From Tetraselmis striata (taxonomy: Eukaryota; Chlorophyta; Chlorodendrophyceae; Chlorodendrales; Chlorodendraceae), in assembly GCA_006384855.1 (NCBI GenBank), contig VCJN01003611.1:124001-188000 (forward strand): DNA of 64,000 nucleotides, given 5' to 3'. Below are positions 26,401-36,073 of this stretch, piece by piece. How positions within the stretch are numbered: position 1 is the stretch's first letter; every line of letters begins with the position of its first letter. A model generated the notes under the pieces. The model was given only the letters and a program-made list of their open reading frames with translations. It made no database searches and was not told where the DNA came from. Made by a program: the position numbers and the translations under genes.

Positions 26401-29400
26401 GGCTAAGCGGGCAGGAGAGCGCGCTAGCCAGGCAGCACCGCACCTGCGCGTCTGTTGAGGTCATGCTCACTACCGGCGGGTCCGGCACGGGCACCAGGTT
26501 GAGCGCCCGCACCCACACCCACTCCTCGCTTGCCGTGAACGCCTCCACGAGCTGCAGCGAGACGGTGCGCGCGGCGTCCGCCGACGGCTTCTGCGCGGTG
26601 CTGGTGAAGGCCACCGCCCGCAGGAGCGCCTGCACTTCCGCCGGCTCCAGCACGCCGCCTTCAAAGCGTGCGCCAATAGTCAGCACGCCGCTCGTATCGT
26701 CCCACTCGGCGCTGTAGTCCGGCAGCGGCTCGGACGCGTTACTTGGCGACACGTAGAGCTCGTCCACGTCAAGGTTGGCGGCGCCCCCCAGGGTGATCCT
26801 CGCCTTGACAATGCCGTCCACCATGCCGTTGGACACGCCATTGTACGACAGGGTTGCTTCCTCGTGTAGCAGCACTGGCGGGCCGTCCTCTGTGAAGCTG
26901 AGAGTACGGCGGTCAGCGGAGGTGAGCGCCACTGTGGGCAGCACCTGCAGAGCCGCAGTCCACCCAAGAGGGTGGGGAGGGTGTAGGGGGGTCAGATATG
27001 GCCCGGACAATGCTGAGCATCGACATCGAGGCTCTCACAACAATAACCAAGCAAGCGGGGCGAAGGGGTTGTGTGTGAGACTGAGACTGCAAAGGGTACG
27101 GGAGGGGGGGGGTCCGCGGTAGGCGGTAAACGCTTGGGGCAGAAACAATAACAAGCGCTGGATATTCCAATGCGAAAGCATCCTGGCACGCATACTAACC
27201 TGCAGCATACATTGCCTCTCCAACTACACGTGCCGACGCAACTATCATAACAACCTATATTGTCATGATAACTCTCAAATTGCGTGTGCATGCAAGCTAT
27301 AAGAACCTGTGCCATACTTCCTTATACTTCATGCTTTAGTTTTGTCGGCATTTGACCTCTGGCAGGCAGGGCAAGTTCTCTTTTGCAGTGTTCTTATTGC
27401 CGCATCGGCACCCGTGCAAGCTGTGCGATGAGTGTGATTGACAGTGCACAATGCTGCACACAATAAGATGAACGTCGGCATGCATATCAGCGGTGAGCAG
27501 ACGCAATGTCCATCAGCCGCCGCTGCTTGGCCACATGGCAGGATACAGCAGCACAAGGCGCGGTGTGAGGGCGGCGCTGTCGCAGCACCCGCACCTGCAC
27601 CAGGCTCCAAATGGAAAAGTGGTCCGTCTGTACGTGCGCAAAGCCGCCCGCCAGGTCGATCTCCACACCTTGTTGCAGCTGCCACTCGCAGGCGTCGCAG
27701 TCGGTTTCGCAGCTGAGGGGCGCCCACACAAACTGCACCGCCGCGGGCGTGCTGGGCGTGCCGGCCAGCGGCCAAGTGATGACCGCCGGCCCGGCGCTGT
27801 CCAGAGCGGCGAGCTCTGTGAGCGCGTAGTACTCGTGCCCGGTGTCGAGCAGTGGGTCGTACAGCTCCGCGGGTGGCGGGCAGGAGACGTCGGCGCTCTC
27901 CACCTGGCGCACCGTGCCCGCAGTCTCAAGGTCCAGGCTACCAGGTAGTGTCAGAGAAAAGCCGGAGAAGGTCTCCAGCAGGCGCGTGCCGGTGTCGGTG
28001 TCGACAGGCAGGTCCCTCAGCGTGAAGTCTACGTCCACCAGCGCGTTGTCGACCACCGTCAGCGTGGCGCAGCGCTGCAGACCCGCGTAAAACGGGTCCG
28101 CGGATGACGCCTCCACACAGACCTCATAGTCCTGGTTGCCCTCCAGCTCGGCATCGGCGAGCGCCGCCACCGCGAGGTCCACCGCCACGCCGCCTTCCTC
28201 CACCACCTTCGCCAGCGGCTCCGATAGCTCGAGCTGCGTGCCAGAAGCTGCCGACAGCACCAGGCGAAGCTCCACCGGCGCTGCCGGCGTTGTCGACAGC
28301 CGCACGCGCACCGTCACGGCGGCGCCGCCCTCGTTGGCGCTGCCGGAAATATGCGGCAATGTCTCGGATGAGCCGTCGTCGGAAATGCAGTTTCGTATGC
28401 AGAGGCGCGCGGTGTCGATTTCCGCCCGCACGATGATCGCCTCCGCCCTCAGGCCATCGTACACGTCGTCGTCGCTGCTCGCGACCACGACCACTTCCAG
28501 CGACTGATCGCCTGTCTGCATGTTGTCATGCTCCACGTTGATGTCGAAGGTGCGGAAGCGGTCACTCGCATCGGCGTCGTCCCAGTCCGAAGGACGGAAG
28601 GTGCGGCTGGCCTCGAAGTTGCCCACAGTGAGATCCACATCCACCGGGGACGTCGGCCGCGTGTTCAGTGTCAGAGACAGCGTGCCCGTGGTGCCTTCCG
28701 AGATGCGCTGTGGCGCGTCCAGCTGCAGCCCGCCGACATCGTTGTCCAGCACCCTCACGGCCAGCTCCACCTCCATGCCGTCGTAGGTCGCGTCGTCGCT
28801 CTTCGCCACCAGGAAAAGGTCCTCCCTCTCGTCGCCGTTGGCCACATTGTCATTGATGCCGCGCACGTTGAAGGCGATGGCGCCGGAGGTTGCTGTCGAA
28901 AAGGTGATCTGCCCCGACCGGCACTCTTCGCTCTGATAATGGCGCATACAACACACAGCCGTAGGATCAGCACGTACCGGGCATGGATTGTGTTACCTCC
29001 TCAGCGTCCCGCTTGCTCTGCATGGGCAAGTACTGAGCTATCTGAGCTATCTGTAGGCTACTACGGGTGCCGACGCCGTAAAACACATCGCGAATAGGAA
29101 CCTGCCCTGCAAGCCAGAGTCACGAGTTAAAAAGACGAAGCTATAGCGGAGAAACAAAGACGAATATTCGTCTAGGCTGCTAATAACAAGCCCAATTTAG
29201 TGCGAAAAATAAGGGCTCTTGTAGGTCAGTCGGCCCCCGTATGTCGGGAAGCGGGGCTGTGTGCGTGCCACACCTGCGTCACGCAAGACAGCGACACGCG
29301 GTCGCCATCCGGCAGCTCGATGCGCACAGCGCTGCGCGGAGTGCTGCTCAGGCGGAGCTCGACGGTCACGGTCTGCTCCTCCGCCACCTCCACCGTGCCG

Positions 29401-32400
29401 TCACCACTCAGCTGCATGGCTGCCGCATCCAGCTCGTTCACTGTCACCCTCTTAACCTGTGACAGATCCGAGTATTCCTAGGACACAGACGTCCAAACAA
29501 TCATCAGACTAACTTGTGAAGCATGGATGAGGCAAGCCAGCGGAGGTCCGGGGCGGGGGGGGGGGGGGGAGGGGGGGGGGGGGGGGGGGGGGGATCAGGA
29601 AAAGCAGCACGCAGTCGCGACAGTTCAACATCGGTAGACATCCGTAGATCGAGCGGTTAGTTTAGGTGGTTAGCGGCAGGGTATAATCAGCGATGCTTTT
29701 TGGGCCCTAGAGGTACAGGTACGGTTGCCGACGCGGTGATACTTTAAGTAAGATGAGGGTATTAAGCAAGAAGAACAGTATAATGAGGATCATAAGCACC
29801 CCTTATTGCCCTGCCTGTCAGAGGTCAAATATAAGAGGTCATATATATATATATACGAAACTATTATATAAACGCGGAACAATGGCGAATATTCCTATTT
29901 ATAGATTTCTGGCAAACCCAATTTGGTTGAGGCTTATAATAAGGGTTTTTAAAGGTGCGTCGGCAGCCGGTGCATGGAAGAACACTTGAGCAGCATTTCC
30001 TGCGGCGAATTTCATTTCGCAGTGAATCCCGGCAAACGGTACAGCTGCTAGTACGCCTGGGTGTTTATCTATTTTGAGACGTACATTGGAGACAAAATGT
30101 GAAATGTAATTCAAGCCAATGTGAAATTCCGCAAAGGGTATCCCATTCGACAGAAGGCTTGGGGCGTTTCTATAGCGTGTAATGCAGCAAAGGACGGCAG
30201 CCGGTGCTGTCTCACTCACTCACCTCAAGCAGGCTTGAGCCCGTGGACAGCTCGATGACAGTCTCGGTCTCGCCCAAATCGGACGGCACAGACAAAGTTA
30301 CGGTCTGGGGTGTGTTCCAGCTGGTGCGGGTGAAGACGAGCGGGCCGCCCGAGAGAGTGACGCCGCTGCGCCCGCCGCTGCTGCGGATGTTGGCGCTGAC
30401 GCTCACGCTGCCGTCAGGCGCCTTCTTCAGAGTCACCTCGAAGGTCTTCTGCTGCCCCTCATCCATGCTGCTGGGCCCGGACACGTTGATGCCGCCCTCG
30501 TCGTTGTCATTGATGACTATCGTCACGGTGGAGTCGCCCGCCACCTCGTTCTCGCCGCCGCTGGAGTCCAGCCACGTGTGTGCGATTCTCACTTCGTGCG
30601 TGTTCTCCACCACACTGTCGTCCTCTGCTTTCACAAATACGAACACCTCTATGGAAACGTCCAGCACACAAGGAATGTCGGGGGGTCGGGGCGGAGAGGG
30701 GGGGGGGGGGGGGGGGAGTCAGCCGGGGGCTCAGCCGCGACGCAAGAAGAAGACATACCACAAACAAGAGTAAATACGTAGTAGTAATACTATGTAATGT
30801 ATAATAACAACAGTGTAATAATAAGACTATTCAAATAATACAGATAAGAATATTGCATCATATTGTATCAATATACTCATATACATATACACATATAAAT
30901 ACATGTAATTATATGTAATTATATAATACAATTGTATATGATCATATGATGATAATATATGTTATTTTACGCAATTGGGATCCAGTGATGCCCTGAAACC
31001 ACCTGGAGATCCATGTGAGGTTATGCTCTCTCTCAAATGCAAATAATAAACGATACATACCACAAACAGTAATAATAAATCGTAACACACACACCACAAA
31101 TAACAGTAGCAAGTTATAACAATTGATGCATGCCACAGAGGCAATGCGCCATTGGGTTCAGCGGGACGGGTGATGTGCGCACCTGGCTCGTCCTCTGTAA
31201 ACTCAATGTCCATCTGGCCGCTGCGGCCCCTGCCATCTGTCCAGATCTTGGCTTGATCCGAGTTGGACACCGTCAGGCGCAGCTTCATGGGGTGCGTCCC
31301 AACGGGGAGAAGCCAAAACCTGTAGTTGGGGCGGCGCGCAGAATTTGTGTCCAGTCAGTGGCGGGTCGCACGACGATGGAGCCGCCGGGGATCGAGCTGG
31401 AGGCGGGGGAGAGCGCACCCGTCCTCGTCCTCTCCCTCCGTCAGCACCACCCGCTGATCCTCAAATTGCAGTTCCTTGGGCTCGTTGAAGCTGCTGCCGC
31501 CATCGATATTGCTGTCACCCAATGAGGTGGGCGTGGGGGTGGGGGCAGGTGTCGGGCTGGGGGTGGGTGCGGGCGTCGGGCTGGGTGTGGCGGAGGGTGT
31601 CCGGCTGGGGGTGGGGGCGGGCGTCGGGCTGGGGGTGGCGGTGGGCGTCGGGCTTGAGGTGGGGGCGGGCGTCGGGCTTGGGGTGGGGGCGGGTGTCGGG
31701 CTGGGAGTGGGCGAGGTCGTCGGGCTGGGGGTGGCGGCTGGTGCGGCCACAGGCAGATCCGCCTCGCCCGCCTCACCCACCCGCACATAATCCAGCGAGT
31801 CCCCCAGGTCATCGGCCCCCTGCCCACGGTCCACGGTGTCGCCGTAGCCGAGCTGGCCGCCCGCATTGTCGCCCCAGCACTTTGAGAACGTGTTGTCGTA
31901 CTGCGGGTCGTAGACCCCGGCGCACAGATGGGTCGCCTGGCTGGAGGAGCCCCCAAATAGGCTAATGGATGGCGAGCCGGTTGGTGTCACTGACTCGGGG
32001 CCGTAGAGGCTGACGGCGACGGGCTCTTGAAAGCTGCCGTCCGCAGATCCTTGCCCTATTTGTCCGTCAGCGTTTGACCCCCAGCATCTGGAGCGGCCCA
32101 GCCAGCCAGCCACACACAGCAACACCGTCAGACATGCACACTATAACGCACCCCACGCGTAAATCGGTGTGTCTACCGTACCATTTCATTGAGTTTACCG
32201 GCCCATCAAATATAATGATTGTTTTGCAGCATCAAGTCGGACTACCTGTGTGTTGTTCGCAGGTTATAATGACATTGTTCCAGATAATACAGTTTTCTTT
32301 CCTCGCGGAGGATTTCAAAACTAACATACCACAAACCCAATAGAGCTCGGTTACGGCAGGTGAGAATGAGCGTGGCTATACTCGAAATAATATGCATTAG

Positions 32401-34287
32401 GTGACAGCGGTACAGGTACAATCACGAGCGGCCGCCACCGCTCCGCGCCGGCACTGGAGCTGTGCCGTGCTTAGCGCACTGGGCGGTGTGGATAAGGCAG
32501 CGGCTGTTGCGGCTGAGCCTGCTAGTGGTGATGCATCCTGCCCCTGCGCCCGCAGCATCATATCCCGCCCCTACATGATGCCTTCCTTGTTCCCCTTAGC
32601 CCACCCATCACCGGTGCTATGCCCCCCTCTCGATCTCCTGAACTTTGACATCCGCTATCAATCGGTGGGTGTAGAGCCGCGTGACATTCCTGGGGGGCGC
32701 GAGGCAAGGCGCAGCTGCGCCGGGTGGGGCCGGCCTCACTTGATGGTGTTGGCGCCTCCGCCCAGTGCGGCACAGGTGCCATCCTTGAACAGCAGGAGGC
32801 TGGAGGCGTACGTGCCATCGCCCCCGCCGAGGTCAACGTAGCCCAGGGCGTCCCCCATGGTGCCGACCTCGTGGCCGCGGGTGTTTGTGTCGCCGTAGCC
32901 CAGCTGCCCGTAGTCGTTCTTGCCCCAGCACTTGACGCCCATTTGCCCGTCGGTAGTGCTGAGGGACGCGCAGGTGTGGGCGTTACCACAGCCGACGTAC
33001 ATGATGCCGTTGACCTCCCCAAGCAGGGAGGGTTCCATTCTGTCGCCACTTCGAGTTGCCAGATTGCCCTGCCGCTGCGTATCCTCCAGCCCTAGCTGCC
33101 CAAACGCATTGATACCCCAGCAGTAGAGCTCGTCGACATTGGCATCTTCGTTGTACACGATGGCGCAGGTGTGGAAGTTGCCCGCGCACATGCGGCCTGC
33201 ATTGCTGTAGCCGACCGTCACGCTGGACGGGAGGTGCACGGCCTCCCCTGGATCCTCAAAGGAGGAGGTGGAGCCAACGCCAAGCTGCCCGTTGAGGTTG
33301 GCGCCCCTGTTGCAGCATACACTCACACAGTTAAGGGTAAACATGCAGCACGGTAAGATGGCAATGGCGGTGGGGAGGTGGAAAGGGATAAAAGGGGGGG
33401 GGGGGGGGGGTTAATGGTGCTGGTGACGGTGAAGACGCACTACCGTGCTTGCACGTGGCATTATTTTCGTTCTCCATGCCCCCACACCATGCCATGTGCA
33501 GGTGGAGGGCGCACCAGCAGTAGATGGTCACCGCCTCGTTGGACCCGGGCGAAACCGCAGCGCACGCGTGGTTCTTGCCCGCCACCACGACCTGGTACTC
33601 CGCTTTGCCGGCTTCGCCAGGCACCGCCACCAGCGGCAGATTGTTGCCCATGGTTCCAGGCGACCCGCCGTGCTCGTTGGCCGTGCCGGTGCCGAGCTCC
33701 CCATTGCTGTTCTCCCCCCAGCACTTGATGCCGCTGAGAGCCGCCCAGGCGCACACAAACTTGTCGCCGCACGCGACATTGCTCACGGCGCCCTGCAGGG
33801 CGTCGCCCAAGTCCACGACGTCAAGCTGGTCCCCCATGGTGCCGCTCGCATGGCCGCGGCTGTCAGTGTCTTCGTACCCCAGCCACGGGCCGCCAATCCC
33901 CCAGCACTTGACACCGTTGTCCACGCCGGTTTCACCGATTGCCACCACCGCGCACGTGAAGCCTGTCCCCTGGCACGAGTCCGATGTGGCTGAGAGCGAT
34001 AGCAAGAGGCACATCCCGACTCAGCGACCCTCATCAACCACCATATACGGGGACCGGCGGGCAAAGGCGCTGTCTATGCATGGAGGAGAGAGAGAGAGAG
34101 AGAGAGGTGCAACAAGGCGCAGTTTTCTCCAGCATCGGACTTCCGGGTGCCAGGACATGACAGAGGAGTGGGGGAGACCTGGTATGTCGGGGTCAGAATG
34201 CGACGGCAGGCACAACTCACCTAGCACGTTAACCAGCTGCAGCGACAGCGCGGCGACTAGCAGCAGCGTCGGATACGCGCCTGCCAT
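17487..34287 (-). CDS. Giant multi-domain transmembrane receptor, 18 exons, about 3172 aa
   Basis: Exons (minus strand): 34287-34221, 33989-33515, 33306-32740, 32087-31419, 31319-31183, 30648-30224, 29477-29274, 28932-27595, 26944-26444, 26026-25841, 25208-24816, 24405-24090, 23636-23275, 23078-22044, 21458-21054, 20482-20093, 19825-18392, 18101-17487. All phases agree (9519 nt). Order: signal peptide ([20 protein letters not shown]); RCC1-like beta-propeller repeats ([32 protein letters not shown]) to about residue 455; a (S/A)PTP stalk; Calx-beta repeats ending in VTIVINDND and [10 protein letters not shown] (about 590-1290); cadherin-like repeats ([20 protein letters not shown]) to about 1900; cysteine-rich GCC2/GCC3 or growth-factor-receptor-like modules to about 2300; about seven hydrophobic spans (for example [19 protein letters not shown]); then a charged tail with coiled-coil-like helices. 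It is probably a cell-surface adhesion or Ca2+-dependent sensor; its ligand is unknown. The least certain point is the last intron: a TAA follows at 18388 if the 18391 donor is not used. Confidence 0.8.
18102..18391 (-). other. AT-rich last intron of the receptor gene (proposed)
   Basis: GTATAA donor at 18391 and ATACAG acceptor at 18102 join phase-0 exons. The sequence is strongly AT-rich, unlike the flanking GC-rich coding DNA. If it were not spliced, the receptor would end in TAA at 18388-18386 and the 205-codon frame below would need another start. Confidence 0.55.
20672..20837 (+). repeat. Intronic TIR element, copy A
   Basis: In the receptor intron between exons 15 and 16. It contains the family core ATTTGACCTCTGCCAGGCAG and ends in ACGTCGGCA, the family's right-hand terminal motif. 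The left end is worn, so the start is approximate. Orientation is opposite to the gene. Confidence 0.55.
25415..25660 (-). repeat. Intronic TIR element, copy F
   Basis: In the receptor intron between exons 10 and 11. Read on the minus strand it has the core TTTGACCTCTGGCAGGCAGG followed by the family's typical CTCATAACCG end. Ends are approximate because the terminal motifs have diverged. Confidence 0.5.
26187..26352 (+). repeat. Intronic TIR element, copy B
   Basis: In the receptor intron between exons 9 and 10. A diverged core (GCATTTAACCGCTCGCAGGC) and the AATTGGGGTTGCATGCAA segment match the family. It ends in GCGTCGGCA at 26344-26352. The left terminus is not clear. Confidence 0.5.
27231..27410 (+). 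repeat. Intronic TIR element, copy C (best 180-bp copy)
   Basis: In the receptor intron between exons 8 and 9. It starts with TGCCGACGC (27231-27239), ends with GCATCGGCA (27402-27410), and has the family core GCATTTGACCTCTGGCAGGC at about 27350. Both terminal motifs are present, giving an inverted-repeat structure of 180 bp typical of a non-autonomous MITE-like element. No obvious target duplication is visible. Confidence 0.65.
29068..29236 (-). repeat. Intronic TIR element, copy D
   Basis: In the receptor intron between exons 7 and 8. It begins TGCCGACGC at 29068. On the minus strand it carries a degraded core and the AAATTGGGCTTG segment shared with copy E. The far terminus is degenerate. 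Confidence 0.5.
29726..29965 (-). repeat. Intronic TIR element, copy E (best 240-bp copy)
   Basis: In the receptor intron between exons 6 and 7. Left terminus TGCCGACGC at 29726-29734 and right terminus GCGTCGGCA at 29957-29965 are perfect inverted repeats. On the minus strand it contains TTGACCTCTGACAGGCAGGG. The interior is AT-rich and includes an (AT)n run at about 29845. Confidence 0.65.
30649..31182 (-). other. AT-rich intron 5 of the receptor gene with short tandem repeats
   Basis: A roughly 350-bp core (30770-31130) is far more AT-rich than the exons around it. An imperfect tandem repeat of about 32 bp built on ACCACAAACAGTAATAA is visible at about 31055-31115. A C-run on the sense strand lies near the acceptor side (30700-30716). 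I see no coding content. Confidence 0.5.
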
Positions 34288-34746
34288 GACGCGTCCTCGC
34301 ACTACCTGCAAACCGTGACACCGCGGCGGGATCAGTGCCGCGTCCGGCCATCGACGGTCCCCCTAAGCGGCGCAACACAGGGAACGAGCTGTTTCTGTCG
34401 CGTGCGCCATTCCTGCCTCGTCTCCCCGGGCAGTGTGGTGCGGGCGTTGCCGGTACCAGTGCGTACCGGATGGGGGCGGCGGTCGTCTCGGAATAATTTA
34501 GTTCGTACAGGTAACTCGAGGGTGAAACGCGTTAGGCGTCGGCATGCCCGAGGCGGGGGAGCGCCGCGCCGCGCAGGCCCGCCTGGCCGTTGTTCCAGTT
34601 AGGTGGAGGAATTGCCACAGGGATGCTGTCTTGTTGGTATGCTGAACGCCCGAAGCTGGCCGCGGGTCAAGTTCGCCGCCGCTGCGCAGACTTGGAAGGC
34701 TCGTGGACCCCCTAATACGTACTCGCATGCTGCCGCCGGTGGGTAC
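34288..34746. other. Gap upstream of the receptor gene
   Basis: The likely promoter and 5' leader of the receptor. No TATA box stands out. No other gene is visible. Confidence 0.35.
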
Positions 34747-34957
34747 CAGTACTGGTGTGAATTACAAGAAGGGCAGTTACAAATCCACCTACTGCTAGCG
34801 CTAAAAGCAGTACTAAAATATCAACACAGCAAGCCGCCTAGAATAAAGGCGGCCCGCATCAGTACTGGTGTGAATTACAAAAAGGGCAGTTCCCCAGAAT
34901 TAGAAAATCAACACAGCAAGCCGCCTGAAAGCGGCCCGCATCCCGCATAAGGCGGGA
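34747..34957 (-). repeat. Two tandem repeats at the 3' tail of the LINE
   Basis: The block beginning AGTACTGGTGTGAATTACAA occurs at about 34748 and again at about 34861, each followed by an A/G-rich stretch, AATCAACACAGCAAGCCGCC and a small GCCGC/GCGGC hairpin. Unit length is about 113 and 96 bp. The position, directly after the minus-strand LINE coding region, fits a repeated LINE 3' end. Confidence 0.65.
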
Positions 34958-36073
34958 TGGATGAGTGATGCGCACACGGTTCAGAGTCCGGGCCACGCGA
35001 GCACGTGTGTGTGTAGGTGATCCTCGGACGTGCTGTGCAGCTTCAGCAACGGGATGGGAGACGAATCTGCGCCGTCTGATGAGGCAGCGAGCACGCTCTC
35101 GAGCGGCCACCAAGCTCAGGACCCCGAGGAAATCTCTTGCGAGCAAGGCCTCCTGGTGAGCCCGGGTGATGCACCGAGTGCCCCGCGATGAGAGGGCACC
35201 CCGGTCCGCAGCCAAGCATGCGATACCACGCACTGTGCGGTGCACCCCCTTGCTCACCTCACCCACTGTGCCGAAGACCATGCCCGTGTACTCCGACATA
35301 TCCAGGATGTCTCGAAGAGGACCTTTCTGTCCGGGCTCTGTGTTGTGCCACGCCGCGTCCCGCGCAGCCAACCCCCGATGTATGTCGCCCAACAGGGAGC
35401 GCTCAAACCGATCCACAGCTGTGGCCCGGGGCACTGAAGTGTACTTGACCCCGTACCGCATAGTCTTGAACTCTAGCAGCGTGGACTTCAAGCTCCGGGG
35501 ATCATAGCTCCCGGTCACGACGTTGAACGCCGGAAGGGAGAGCTCTGCGTCCGGCACTAGGTCCTTGAGTTCATCCCGGGGTACGGTGTTGCCGAGAGGC
35601 ACTGCCTGCTGGAACAAGTCATCCACCTCCCGCCGTACCACGATACCTAGGTCGTGAACACAGTGATCGCGGAAGGCATCTGCGATAGCGTCGTGCTGTA
35701 CACGCCAGTGAGCGTCTCCAAGCGCCGGGAGGTTCATGAGCGCGTCGCCGTATAGATCAACAATGACGGGGTTGTGCTCCGTCGAGGGCAGAATAATCTG
35801 GCACCCAACCACCGGGGCCAAGCACGGGCTAGGCAGAAAGAAGTACCCGGCAGCGACCTCCCGCAGCTCATGCGGAGTCATGGTTGTCCGCGCGGTGGGG
35901 ATGGCCACTGTCCACATGCCTGACGCCGCGTCGAGCTGGTTGAACAAGATCCGTTCCCTACATGTGGCAGGGAGAGCGCACACCTCATTTCGAAGCCGAG
36001 AGTTGTTGGCCTGGTCTAGAAATGCCGTCAGCTCCTTTTGCGAGCCCGACGCAGCCTCCACTTCCCGCTCCAT
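34859..36073 (-). pseudogene. LINE polyprotein, C-terminal part with endonuclease-like domain
   Basis: A 404-codon frame continues the reverse transcriptase reading, shifted by one base near 36075. It includes a histidine/aspartate-rich segment (LPALGDAHWRVQHDAIADAF) and then PDAELSLPAF followed by TLLEFKTMRYG. The spacing of Asp and Glu-x-Lys resembles the PD-(D/E)xK catalytic core of restriction-like endonucleases, which some LINEs use to nick target DNA. That assignment is an inference. The end of the frame, past about 35000, is low-complexity and probably beyond the true protein. Confidence 0.6.

Noticed and set aside
27231-27410. Introner that created a whole intron
   Set aside because: The element covers only part of a roughly 650-bp intron, so it sits within an intron and did not create it.
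31476-31965. Plus-strand Gly/Val-rich repetitive frames
   Set aside because: Antisense reading of the TP-rich stalk of the receptor.
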